Shown: one piece after another, positions 1 to 7,467 of the stretch
Numbering within the stretch: the stretch's first letter is position 1
Layout of the letters: each line of letters begins with the position of its first letter
Source of the DNA: Candidatus Pelagibacter sp.
Lineage (GTDB): Bacteria; Pseudomonadota; Alphaproteobacteria; Pelagibacterales; Pelagibacteraceae
DNA: 58,962 bases
Direction of reading: 5' to 3'
Assembly: GCA_028225715.1 (NCBI GenBank)
Contig: JAOIXS010000003.1
Location: forward strand, 1 to 58,962
The notes under the pieces: model-generated
Databases searched by the model: none
Told to the model about the DNA's origin: nothing
What the model saw: only the letters and a program-made list of their open reading frames with translations
Made by a program: the position numbers and the translations under genes

Positions 1-778
1 TAAAAATATAAAGTGTAAAACCAGTAATTGAAGCACCAAGTTTCTTTTGTGCCATTGTATATAAGGTAAATGCTATAATTCCTGGTGATATAGCTGCAAA
101 TAAAACCCACATGAAAAATTCTGAATTAAAGACAGTTCTTACAAAGAAGGTCTCTTCTATCAAATAAAATGGTAGCAAACTGACCATACCGAAGAATGCA
201 ATTAAAGTAAATCTGTCAAAAATTTTTAGATTTGTTTTCCAATAAAATAGATAAATAGAATAAAGAGCCCATCCTATTGCTGAAGCTAACATCCATAAAT
301 CTCCAATTGTAAACTTGAGGCTTATTAATAAAGATAAATTACCCTTAATGATAATGGCAAAAACACCAACCAAACAAGAGAAAAGTCCCACAATTCTAAG
401 AAAGTTTATTTTTTCTTTAAAAAAAATACTAGAGATAAGAATTATGAATATTGGAGAAGATGAATATATAATTCCCATGTTAGTAACAGTAGTTGTTTGT
501 CCAGCTAGAAATGGAAAAGCTCCGCAAACACCACAACCCATTGAACCAATAAAAAATATTCTTTTATATTCTTGCTTTATAAATTTAAAATTTTTTTTTA
601 AAGATTTGTAAGTAAAAGGTAATAATAATAAAAAAACTACTGCCCATCTCCAAAAGGCTAGAGAAATTGGAGGAACATATTCCACACCACCTCTTGCTAC
701 TATTAAATTACTAGCCATAAAAATCGGCTGAATAAACAATAATAAGAAGGGTAAATAACTATTTTTAGAATTATTCAC
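1..778 (-). CDS. DMT superfamily (EamA) transporter, C-terminus cut by window edge
   Basis: Translating the minus strand from a GTG at 778 gives an unbroken, very hydrophobic frame to the window edge, with about eight membrane segments in the visible 259 residues. The pattern of paired EamA repeats is recognisable: an early GxxxFPFLAGQT region, then a second half starting GDLWMLASAIGWALYSIY. Members export or import small metabolites across the inner membrane; the substrate cannot be told. The GTG is the only start between the in-frame stop at 821-823 and an internal ATG. It sits 13 bases after the stop of the upstream 59-residue gene, so it is probably the last gene of the TRAP/amidase operon. 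The carboxyl end lies outside the window. Confidence 0.85.
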   Translation of the reverse strand, partial: MNNSKNSYLPFLLLFIQPIFMASNLIVARGGVEYVPPISLAFWRWAVVFLLLLPFTYKSLKKNFKFIKQEYKRIFFIGSMGCGVCGAFPFLAGQTTTVTNMGIIYSSSPIFIILISSIFFKEKINFLRIVGLFSCLVGVFAIIIKGNLSLLISLKFTIGDLWMLASAIGWALYSIYLFYWKTNLKIFDRFTLIAFFGMVSLLPFYLIEETFFVRTVFNSEFFMWVLFAAISPGIIAFTLYTMAQKKLGASITGFTLYIF

Positions 779-791
779 TAGAATTGAAAAA

Positions 792-971
792 TTAATTTTT
801 ATCGAAAAAGGCTTCGTAAATCATCATAAAAATTGCTACAGCCATTAAAATAAATACTGGCAATACATCCCAAAAACCAATCATAGAAGATCTTGTTAAC
901 GTTGTTGCAAGACCTATTAAAAATGCTGCTGCAAGAGCAGAGCCTAAGAATGTTGTTATTTTATTTAGCAT
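792..971 (-). CDS. 59-residue membrane microprotein
   Basis: This short frame begins with an ATG inside the last 11 bases of the amidase gene and ends 13 bases before the next transporter gene, the tight spacing expected for a real operon member. The product has two hydrophobic stretches, roughly residues 5-25 and 33-52, separated by a short polar turn (TRSSMIG), and ends in a charged FFDKN tail, so it is predicted to be a two-helix inner-membrane protein. I do not recognise a family. Its place between an amidase and an EamA transporter suggests an accessory role in that uptake/catabolic system, but this is inference from position only. Confidence 0.6.
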   Translation of the reverse strand: MLNKITTFLGSALAAAFLIGLATTLTRSSMIGFWDVLPVFILMAVAIFMMIYEAFFDKN

Positions 972-2298
972 ATTTTTTACAATTTTTTTCCAACCAATTA
1001 GCTACACCTAAAAACCTTAAATCATCTAGTCTGTCTCCAATTAACTGAATGCCTAATGGTAAATTATTTGAACCACTAAGTAAAGGTAATGAAATTGATG
1101 GCAAACCCATATAGGTCCAAACAGTACAAAATTCTGGACTACCAGTGCTTTTTAAACCTTTGTCTGCAACACCAGTTGTGCAAGGAGTTAAAACACCATG
1201 ATAATCCTCAAATACTTCCTGATAAGATTTATAGCTTTGTTTCATAAAATCAATTGCTTCAGCATACTCTTTTGCTGAATACTTCATTCCTCTTTCGATT
1301 GCACTTATCATTTCTTTAGAAAGTTTTTTCTTTGATTTTTTATAATAAACTTGAAAATTATTAGCCATATCAGTTTCATGAATTACCTTGTGATACTTTG
1401 GTATCTCATCAAAATAGGAAGGAGTATCGAATACTTCAATATTTTTTTGAAAAGTTTTTATAAAAAACTCAAAAGACTTTTGTGACTCTTTATCTATTTT
1501 TTTCCAACTCTTAGTTTTGTAAAATATAAATTTTGGTTCATAGGGTGGCCCCTTTTTACAAACTTTTAGCATTTCATCTGCAGAATAATGAATTGTTGAA
1601 GAATCATGTTGATCCTTTTTTATTAATACTTTGGCCAGTAAAGCAACATCTTCAACAGATTTTCCAAATACACCAATATGATCAAGTTTATCAGATTGCT
1701 TTAAAACACCACTACGAGAAATTAATCCATATGATGGTTTATAACCAACTACTCCACAATAAGATGCGGGTCTTATAACTGATCCATTGGTTTGTGAACC
1801 TATTGATAATGGTGCCATGTGAGATGCTACAGCTGCTGCAGAACCACTTGATGAGCCACCTGGTGTTCTTGAGTAATCATGTGGGTTTGTAGTTTTTCCA
1901 GGATGAAAATATGCAAGTTCAGTAGTTTCTGTTTTACCCATAACAATGGCTCCTGCTATCTTAAGTAAATTTACAACTTCTGCTTCTTGTGATCCTGTCA
2001 TTTTTTTTCTGATAACAGTTCCACATTCTGTCGGCATATCTAAAGTTCCAATAATATCTTTAACTGCAACAGGTAAACCGTGAAGGGATCCTAATGGTTT
2101 GCCTGATTTTCTATATTCATCTGCCTCTTCTGCTTTTTCTAAAAGTTCTTTTTTATCGAAATGAGCCCATGCTTTAACATCTTTTTCAAATTTTTTAATT
2201 CTATCAATATACTGTGTACAGATTTCTACTGAAGTAATTTCTCCTTCTTTTAACTTTTCCACCAATTTATTGGCCGTAAGAGAAAAAATATCTATCAT
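961..2298 (-). CDS. amidase-signature family hydrolase
   Basis: A 445-residue protein of the amidase signature family, which hydrolyses amide bonds in small molecules using a Ser-cisSer-Lys triad. The catalytic lysine is visible as K80 in PVAVKD, the serine/glycine-rich signature with the cis-serine at about 147-155 (PGGSSSGSA), and the nucleophile S173 in the GSQTNGSVIRP segment. Length is normal for the family and no signal peptide is seen, so it is cytoplasmic. The gene follows dctM by 10 bases and overlaps the next small gene. The simplest reading is that the TRAP transporter imports an amide-containing compound that this enzyme cleaves. GatA is a possible confusion, but no gatB or gatC is adjacent. 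Confidence 0.88.
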   Translation of the reverse strand: MIDIFSLTANKLVEKLKEGEITSVEICTQYIDRIKKFEKDVKAWAHFDKKELLEKAEEADEYRKSGKPLGSLHGLPVAVKDIIGTLDMPTECGTVIRKKMTGSQEAEVVNLLKIAGAIVMGKTETTELAYFHPGKTTNPHDYSRTPGGSSSGSAAAVASHMAPLSIGSQTNGSVIRPASYCGVVGYKPSYGLISRSGVLKQSDKLDHIGVFGKSVEDVALLAKVLIKKDQHDSSTIHYSADEMLKVCKKGPPYEPKFIFYKTKSWKKIDKESQKSFEFFIKTFQKNIEVFDTPSYFDEIPKYHKVIHETDMANNFQVYYKKSKKKLSKEMISAIERGMKYSAKEYAEAIDFMKQSYKSYQEVFEDYHGVLTPCTTGVADKGLKSTGSPEFCTVWTYMGLPSISLPLLSGSNNLPLGIQLIGDRLDDLRFLGVANWLEKNCKKYAK

Positions 2299-2308
2299 TT
2301 TAAATTAT

Positions 2309-3670
2309 CTAATCTGCAAACAATGTTTCAGGCAACCATAAGGCAATACCTGGGAACATATACATTAGAAACATTGCAAATATCACTATTCCCAAGAATG
2401 GCATAATTCCTGCAAATATCTGCATCAATTCAACATTATTTTTTTGAACACCTTTTAAGTAATAGGCTGACATAGCCATCGGAGGGGTTAAAAATGATGT
2501 TTGTAAATTCAATGCAATTAACATTGCAAAGAAATACGGATTAACATTAAATACCTCAAGCAAAGGTAAAAATATTGGAACAAATATAATTAAAATTTCA
2601 GTCCATTCCAGGGGCCATCCTAAAAGAAAAATTATTATTTGTGTGATGATTAAAAACTGCCAAGTTGTTATTTCTATTGATTTAAAGAAATGCTCAAAAA
2701 TTTCATGGCCACCTAAATATGAAAACACAGATGAAAAAGTCCAAGAACCAATAAATAACCACATAATCATTGCAGTAGTTTTTGCTGTTAAAAAGACAGA
2801 TTCTTTAAAACTTTGCCATTTTAATGTTTTGTAAAACCAAGATAAAAGTATTGCACCAAATGCTCCAGCAGCAGCTGCTTCTGCAGGTGTTGCTATACCT
2901 GCTAAAATTGTTCCAAGTACAAGCATTATTAAGCCAAAAAGAGGAACAAAAGAAACTAGCACTTCTTTTAATATTTCTGCTCTTGGTGGGATATCAGATG
3001 CATCAGGCTTAGGTGCGATTGAAGGATTTAACCAAGCTCTAGTTACAGCATATGTTATATATAAACCAGCAAGTAATAATCCAGGAAAAATTGCTGCTGC
3101 AAATAATCTTAAAGGTGATAGTTGAGCAATTACTGAATAAACAATTAGCATGATACTTGGTGGTATTAAAATTCCTAAACATCCACCGGCACATATTACT
3201 CCTGATGCAAATTTTTTATCATATCCCGCTTTAACCATTGCAGGCCATGCAAGTAAACCCATTAACGTTACAACAGCACCAATAATTCCAGTTGCTGTAG
3301 AAAATAAAGTACAAGTTATTAATGCAGCCACTGCCATTGAAGCAGGAAGCCTATGTGCTGCCAATCTTATTGCAAAGAATAATTTAGATACAATTCCAGC
3401 TCTTTCAACTAGATACCCCATAAATAAAAATAGAGGCACGGCGGTGAGGACGTTATTATCCATAACGGTGTATGTGTTTTTTACGAATAATGAAAATATC
3501 CTATTATCAAATATATGATCCATCAAAGCTGGATCGTAATAAGCATAATATCCAAAACCTATTCCCATTGCCATCAAAGTAAATGCAATTGGAAAACCTA
3601 ATAATACAGCAAACAAAAATAATCCCATCATTAGGATTGCAACTTCTGGATTTGTTAAACTAAATAACAT
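2309..3670 (-). CDS. dctM: TRAP transporter large permease subunit (DctM family)
   Basis: A 453-residue, highly hydrophobic protein with about twelve to thirteen membrane segments, the size and layout of the large subunit of tripartite ATP-independent periplasmic transporters. Typical stretches include PLFLFMGYLVERAGI near residue 100, AGGCLGILIPPSIMLIVY near 165-180 and LNLQTSFLTPPMAMSAYYL near 385-405, the last resembling the mannitol/chloroaromatic subgroup. It couples sodium ions to uptake of substrate handed over by DctP. Its ATG lies within the final 11 bases of dctQ, so the two membrane subunits are translationally coupled. The substrate cannot be predicted safely, though organic acids are usual for the family. 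Confidence 0.95.
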   Translation of the reverse strand: MLFSLTNPEVAILMMGLFLFAVLLGFPIAFTLMAMGIGFGYYAYYDPALMDHIFDNRIFSLFVKNTYTVMDNNVLTAVPLFLFMGYLVERAGIVSKLFFAIRLAAHRLPASMAVAALITCTLFSTATGIIGAVVTLMGLLAWPAMVKAGYDKKFASGVICAGGCLGILIPPSIMLIVYSVIAQLSPLRLFAAAIFPGLLLAGLYITYAVTRAWLNPSIAPKPDASDIPPRAEILKEVLVSFVPLFGLIMLVLGTILAGIATPAEAAAAGAFGAILLSWFYKTLKWQSFKESVFLTAKTTAMIMWLFIGSWTFSSVFSYLGGHEIFEHFFKSIEITTWQFLIITQIIIFLLGWPLEWTEILIIFVPIFLPLLEVFNVNPYFFAMLIALNLQTSFLTPPMAMSAYYLKGVQKNNVELMQIFAGIMPFLGIVIFAMFLMYMFPGIALWLPETLFAD

Positions 3671-4247
3671 CTTTTTGATCCTCGTCTTGTGCTGTTCTCA
3701 TTAAAATTTGCTCTGTCTCTTCTGCAACAACCATTCTTGCAGGCCAATGTCCAGTCTGAATACAAATTATTGATCTAAATACCTCTGCAACTCCTTGAAT
3801 AGTTAGGAATATTCCTGCTGCTGGAATAAGTGTTTTTGCCATATAAATTTGTATTTGTGCTGGACTACTCCAACTAGTTTCTTTTATTTTCCAAGCAAGT
3901 GCAGCGTACTCTGCTCCATAAAATGCTAATGCAATTACTCCAGGGAAAAAGAAAATAAAATAAAGTACTAAATCAATCCAACCTTGAGTTCTTGGTTTAA
4001 ATAAACGGTAAATTACATCTCCTCTGACATGAGATTCTGTTGCTAAACAATATGCACCTGACATCATTAATATTGCGCCATACATCTGCATACTAAAATC
4101 AAAATTCCAAAGTGTTGGCTTGTTGAATACATAAGCCATTACTACTTCATAACAAGTTCCACCCATCAAAATAACAATACACCAAGAAAAAGCCTTACCT
4201 ATTGAAGTGCTTAATGTATCTGCTAATTTTATATAAGCTCTCATCAT
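3660..4247 (-). CDS. dctQ: TRAP transporter small permease subunit (DctQ family)
   Basis: This 195-residue protein has four predicted membrane helices. The family hallmark is a tryptophan/asparagine-rich first loop (FNKPTLWNFDFSMQMYGAILMMSGAYCLATESHVRGDV). DctQ subunits pair with DctM in the inner membrane. Two adjacent ATG codons (4245-4247 and 4242-4244) could start it and no strong ribosome site distinguishes them. It is separated from dctP by a 91-base gap holding a strong hairpin with a U-tract, so its transcription probably depends on partial read-through. The polar C-terminal tail of about 40 residues after the last helix is common in the mannitol/chloroaromatic TRAP group. Confidence 0.92.
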   Translation of the reverse strand: MMRAYIKLADTLSTSIGKAFSWCIVILMGGTCYEVVMAYVFNKPTLWNFDFSMQMYGAILMMSGAYCLATESHVRGDVIYRLFKPRTQGWIDLVLYFIFFFPGVIALAFYGAEYAALAWKIKETSWSSPAQIQIYMAKTLIPAAGIFLTIQGVAEVFRSIICIQTGHWPARMVVAEETEQILMRTAQDEDQKDVI

Positions 4248-4288
4248 GATCTAGATAGAATACCTTAATTTTTAAAAAACTGAACTAT

Positions 4289-4314
4289 AAAAAAAGGGGG
4301 GCCAAGACCCCCCC
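4289..4314 (-). terminator. intrinsic terminator or attenuator between dctP and dctQ
   Basis: On the minus strand a seven-G run (from 4314-4308) is followed by a six-base loop and a six-C run (from 4301-4296), then seven U residues (from 4295-4289). That is a classic GC stem plus U-tract, rare in so AT-rich a sequence. It lies after the binding-protein gene and before the two permease genes of the same operon, so it would let dctP be expressed much more strongly than dctQM. Confidence 0.85.
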
Positions 4315-4338
4315 TCTTTTAAATTATTTAAAAGTTAA

Positions 4339-5496
4339 TTAGATTTTAACTTTTCCAATTGGTCCAAACTCATTTTCATAAGCTAATTTGTAGTTCGGTT
4401 GATTCATCAACAGATACTTCATTGTTTTCTTAGCGTATGCTTTTTGTGAGTCGATAACTTTCTTAAAGAAAGCATCTTTTGCAGAGAACTCACCAACGAT
4501 TTTATCCCAGCCTTTTAACTGTTCAGCTAAGATAGCATCAGATGTTTGGTAAACATTTACCTTATGCTCATTCATCAATTTAGCTAAGTCGTTAGAATAT
4601 CTAACTAGCGCTTTGAAGTAGTTATCTGAGTTCGCAGCATAAGCAGCGTTCTTCAAGATAGCTTGGTGAGCAGGTGAAAGGCTTTTTAGTCTCTTAGTGT
4701 TCATAGGAATTTCAAACATCTCCTGAGATTGGTGGAAACTTCCTAAGTGATAGTGTTTAGAGACATCTTGCATTCCAAACTGTGAGTCTGATGTTGGGTT
4801 GTTAAACTCTGCAGCATCAATCAAACCAGTTTTCATTGCTGGTTGAATTTCACCACCTGGTAATTGTCTTACGACCATTCCCATAGCAGTTAAAACGTTA
4901 GTCGCTAGACCAACTGTTCTATACTTCATACCTTTAACATCAGATACTTTAGTTACGTTCTTTTTAAACCAACCAAAAGGTTGTGCTGGCATAGGCATAT
5001 GAAAGAATCCAGTATAGTTAAATCCAACACTAGCTACTGCTTCTTCATATAATTTTCTTCCTCCACCATACTCCATCCATCCCATAACTTCTTGAGATGA
5101 CATTCCGTATGAAGGTCCAGTTCCAAAAAGAGAAGCTGCTGCATTTTTTCCATACCAATATGCTGTCACCCAGTGACCCATATCAATAATTCCATCACTT
5201 ACTGCTGCTCCAATTTCTGAAGTTTTAACAATTGAGTTAACCGGCTGAAGATCAATTTTAAGTGATCCACCAGACATGTCGCTAACCATTTTACAATAGT
5301 CACCTGCCATTTCAAAAAAAATGTTTGCTCCTGAAGGCCAAGCTGCTTGCATCTTTAATGTAACGTGTCCGTCTGCAGTTGCAATATTAGGCATTGCTAC
5401 AGCTGTTGCTGCTGCTGCACCTGTGACTGCTGCTGCTTTAAAGAACTTACGTCTTGAAGGTGTTGTAGCCTTCAAAGATTTTTTATCTTTAATCAT
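4339..5496 (-). CDS. dctP: TRAP transporter substrate-binding protein (DctP family), Tat-exported
   Basis: A 385-residue periplasmic binding protein. The N-terminus carries a twin-arginine export signal: SRRKFFK at residues 14-20 followed by an alanine-rich hydrophobic stretch and a cleavage region near NIATADG. The mature part has the DctP fold, including the AGMEIQPA-like segment here written as GGEIQPAMKTGLIDAAEFNNP near residues 215-235, as in the TakP and mannitol-type group that binds oxo- or hydroxy-acids. It captures substrate in the periplasm and delivers it to DctQM. A good ribosome site (GGAG) precedes the ATG. It is the first gene of the operon and is followed by a terminator-like hairpin, consistent with high expression. 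Confidence 0.95.
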   Translation of the reverse strand: MIKDKKSLKATTPSRRKFFKAAAVTGAAAATAVAMPNIATADGHVTLKMQAAWPSGANIFFEMAGDYCKMVSDMSGGSLKIDLQPVNSIVKTSEIGAAVSDGIIDMGHWVTAYWYGKNAAASLFGTGPSYGMSSQEVMGWMEYGGGRKLYEEAVASVGFNYTGFFHMPMPAQPFGWFKKNVTKVSDVKGMKYRTVGLATNVLTAMGMVVRQLPGGEIQPAMKTGLIDAAEFNNPTSDSQFGMQDVSKHYHLGSFHQSQEMFEIPMNTKRLKSLSPAHQAILKNAAYAANSDNYFKALVRYSNDLAKLMNEHKVNVYQTSDAILAEQLKGWDKIVGEFSAKDAFFKKVIDSQKAYAKKTMKYLLMNQPNYKLAYENEFGPIGKVKI

Positions 5497-5539
5497 TATT
5501 TCTCCTCTATTAGTTAATTAACTTTAAAGATTTAATTAT

Positions 5540-5584
5540 AAAAAAAGATTGGTGTCTATAGCGAAAATGACCCACCAATTTTTT
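5540..5584 (-). terminator. inverted repeat with flanking A/T runs upstream of dctP
   Basis: A perfect seven-base inverted repeat (ATTGGTG at 5548-5554, CACCAAT at 5573-5579) encloses an 18-base loop. Read on the minus strand it is followed by C and seven U residues, so it can act as a terminator after the regulator gene. A TATAAT hexamer (complement of 5535-5540) overlaps the end of the U-tract and could be the minus-10 element of the dctP promoter, in which case the repeat may also be an operator. I did not find a convincing minus-35 at 17-base spacing. Confidence 0.4.
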
Positions 5585-5703
5585 AATACAACCATAAGGA
5601 GAATTTTTTTTTATAAACTTTTTTTTACCCTTTTAATTGCAACACTTTTTTACCGTGATTATTTCCTCTTTGAAAATATTTTATTAAATATAGATATGAT
5701 GTT

Positions 5704-5740
5704 AAAAACCCCTGAATTAGGGCCAACTAATAAGTTGGTC
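5704..5740 (-). terminator. hairpins directly after the regulator gene
   Basis: Immediately downstream of the stop of the regulator gene, the minus strand can form GACCAAC-TTATTA-GTTGGCC (seven pairs including one G-U). It can also form an overlapping, competing CCCT-AATTC-AGGG stem followed by a run of five U residues. The second is terminator-like. Because the two stems share two C residues they cannot both form, an arrangement that can also serve attenuation. Confidence 0.45.
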
Positions 5741-5744
5741 TTAA

Positions 5745-6248
5745 TTATCTAAACTTTTTTGAAAAATTTGAGAATGTAGAAAGTAAATCTATATTCCAGT
5801 TTATAAATTCTATAACCAAATCCTCTGAAGGTCTTATATTTCTTATTTTTGAATCAGTTGATTTCATAAATCTTGATGACAATTTTACAAAATATCCTTT
5901 TTTTATTCCATCATCAATAATTTGTGCAATAGTTTTGTAAGAATACTCTGGTAATTTACTAGAAATACTTTCTTTATAAATTTCTTCTCCTAATTCGTTT
6001 GCTTCAAAAATTAATAAAAAAACTCTCATTCTTTTTTCTGTAGATAGACACCACTTCATCGCATATTCCCTTGGTTCATATTTAAAAAGAGGTGTTAACT
6101 CCATAAACATTTCTGTGTAATTAGAACAAAATTGATCTTCTGATATTTTAAAAGGAAGTTTTTTTAGGTTTAGTTTTGAGATTATTCTTTTTGTTCTTTT
6201 AGTATCTTCTTCACTTAATGATAAATTTTTATTAAGTTTAAATGCCAT
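5745..6248 (-). CDS. probable winged-helix (MarR-like) regulator, function unassigned
   Basis: A 167-residue soluble protein without a signal peptide. The first half is helical and unfamiliar. The second half reads like a MarR-type winged helix: a helix-turn-helix region around residues 95-125 (SKLPEYSYKTIAQIIDDGIKKGYF), then a wing with charged residues, then RNIRPSEDLVIEFI, which recalls the RxxxPT/S-xxL pattern after the wing in MarR proteins. It sits 249 bases upstream of dctP on the same strand with hairpins between, so it could regulate the TRAP/amidase operon. The family call rests on pattern only and the ligand is unknown. Confidence 0.5.
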   Translation of the reverse strand: MAFKLNKNLSLSEEDTKRTKRIISKLNLKKLPFKISEDQFCSNYTEMFMELTPLFKYEPREYAMKWCLSTEKRMRVFLLIFEANELGEEIYKESISSKLPEYSYKTIAQIIDDGIKKGYFVKLSSRFMKSTDSKIRNIRPSEDLVIEFINWNIDLLSTFSNFSKKFR

Positions 6249-6393
6249 ATTTCAGTCTAATGGAAATATTTTTTTCATAAGTTTATTTAATCGAAAATTC
6301 ATAAATTAACTATACATTAGCTTTATTGTAAAAAGATACAGAAAAAGATACCCCAAAAGTTCTGTGGATGTTTGCTTTTAAGAAAAAAATATT

Positions 6394-7467
6394 TTATATT
6401 AATTTTTCATCTTCGTAGACGCAGCACTTGTCTTCAGGAATGTGTAAACTTACCTTATCTAGTGGAACTTCTGTTTCTCTGCTTATTTTTGATTTTATTG
6501 TAAGATTTCCAATTTTTGCAGTAAGTAGTTTATAATTTCCAAGATCTTCAACTTTTTCTACATTGGCACTAATTACATTTTCTTTTTGATCTTTTGATAT
6601 CTTGATAAACTCTGATCTTATACCCAATTTAATTTTTTTATCTTTAAGTCTTGATAAATCTGTACTTGTTTTAATTAAAGTATCATTAATTTTAACACTG
6701 TTATTAGAAGATGCTTCAGTTTCAAATAAATTCATTGCAGGAGAACCTATAAAATATCCAACAAAAGTAGTATTTGGTCTTTCAAATAATTCTTTAGGTG
6801 TTCCTGTTTGAACTACTTCACCTTCGCTCATAACAATTATATTATCTGCAAAAGTCATAGCTTCATTTTGATCGTGGGTTACATAAACTAAAGTTGTTTT
6901 GTATTGTTCATTTATTTCTTTAAGGTTTCTTCTTAATTTAAATTTTAAATCAGGATCTATAACTGTCAGAGGTTCATCCATTAAAACTGCTGCCACATCT
7001 TCCCTTACAAGTCCTCTACCTAATGAAATTAATTGTTTTTGATCAGCTGTAAGCTTTCTAGCAGGTAAACTTAAGAAAGATTTTAAGTTTAATGTTTCTG
7101 CAACAGAATTAACTCTGTCTTCCACAATTTCTTTCGAGAAATCTCTACATCTTAATGGAAAAGCTAAATTATCATATACTGTCATAGTATTATAAATTAC
7201 TGGAAATTGAAAAACCTGTGCAATATTTCTACTTTCAGTTTTAAGATCTGTGACATCTTTATTATCAAATAATATTTTTCCAGATGAAGGTCTTACTAAC
7301 CCTGATACAATGTTTAACATTGTTGTTTTACCACATCCAGAAGGTCCTAAAATTGCATATCTCTTCCCATCTTCCCATGTCATAGAAAATGGATTTAACG
7401 CATAAGTCGGGTTAGCATCGTTTGGATTATATGAGTGAGATATTTTATTTAAATCAATTTTAGACAC
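6394..7467 (-). CDS. ABC transporter ATPase with degenerate signature motif (GlpT-like)
   Basis: A sugar/polyol-type ABC ATPase of 357 residues with a C-terminal OB-like regulatory domain after about residue 240. Counting from the chosen start, Walker A GPSGCGKT is at 41-48, the Q-loop glutamine near 87, Walker B VLMDEP near 161-166 and the switch histidine at 198 (THD). The signature is LTADQ at 139-143 instead of LSGGQ, so the ATP site it contributes its signature to should be impaired. The start was set at GTG 7467 because GGAGG lies five bases upstream; the codon at 7479 is only a TTG with no ribosome site. The gene overlaps its partner ATPase gene by eight bases and is the last cistron. 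Confidence 0.9.
   Translation of the reverse strand: MSKIDLNKISHSYNPNDANPTYALNPFSMTWEDGKRYAILGPSGCGKTTMLNIVSGLVRPSSGKILFDNKDVTDLKTESRNIAQVFQFPVIYNTMTVYDNLAFPLRCRDFSKEIVEDRVNSVAETLNLKSFLSLPARKLTADQKQLISLGRGLVREDVAAVLMDEPLTVIDPDLKFKLRRNLKEINEQYKTTLVYVTHDQNEAMTFADNIIVMSEGEVVQTGTPKELFERPNTTFVGYFIGSPAMNLFETEASSNNSVKINDTLIKTSTDLSRLKDKKIKLGIRSEFIKISKDQKENVISANVEKVEDLGNYKLLTAKIGNLTIKSKISRETEVPLDKVSLHIPEDKCCVYEDEKLI

Noticed and set aside
961..2298. Assignment of the amidase as GatA (aspartyl/glutamyl-tRNA amidotransferase subunit A)
   Set aside because: No gatB or gatC next to it, and its operon context is a TRAP transporter; a metabolic amidase is more likely.
5549..5752. Open reading frame on the plus strand in the gap upstream of dctP, with a hydrophobic stretch
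   Set aside because: It lies over the hairpins of the regulator/dctP gap, lacks a ribosome site, and its hydrophobic residues follow from AT-rich DNA.
6338..6365. ACAGAA/TTCTGT inverted repeat downstream of the last ABC ATPase gene
   Set aside because: Only six pairs with a 16-base loop and an interrupted T-run; too weak to call a terminator.
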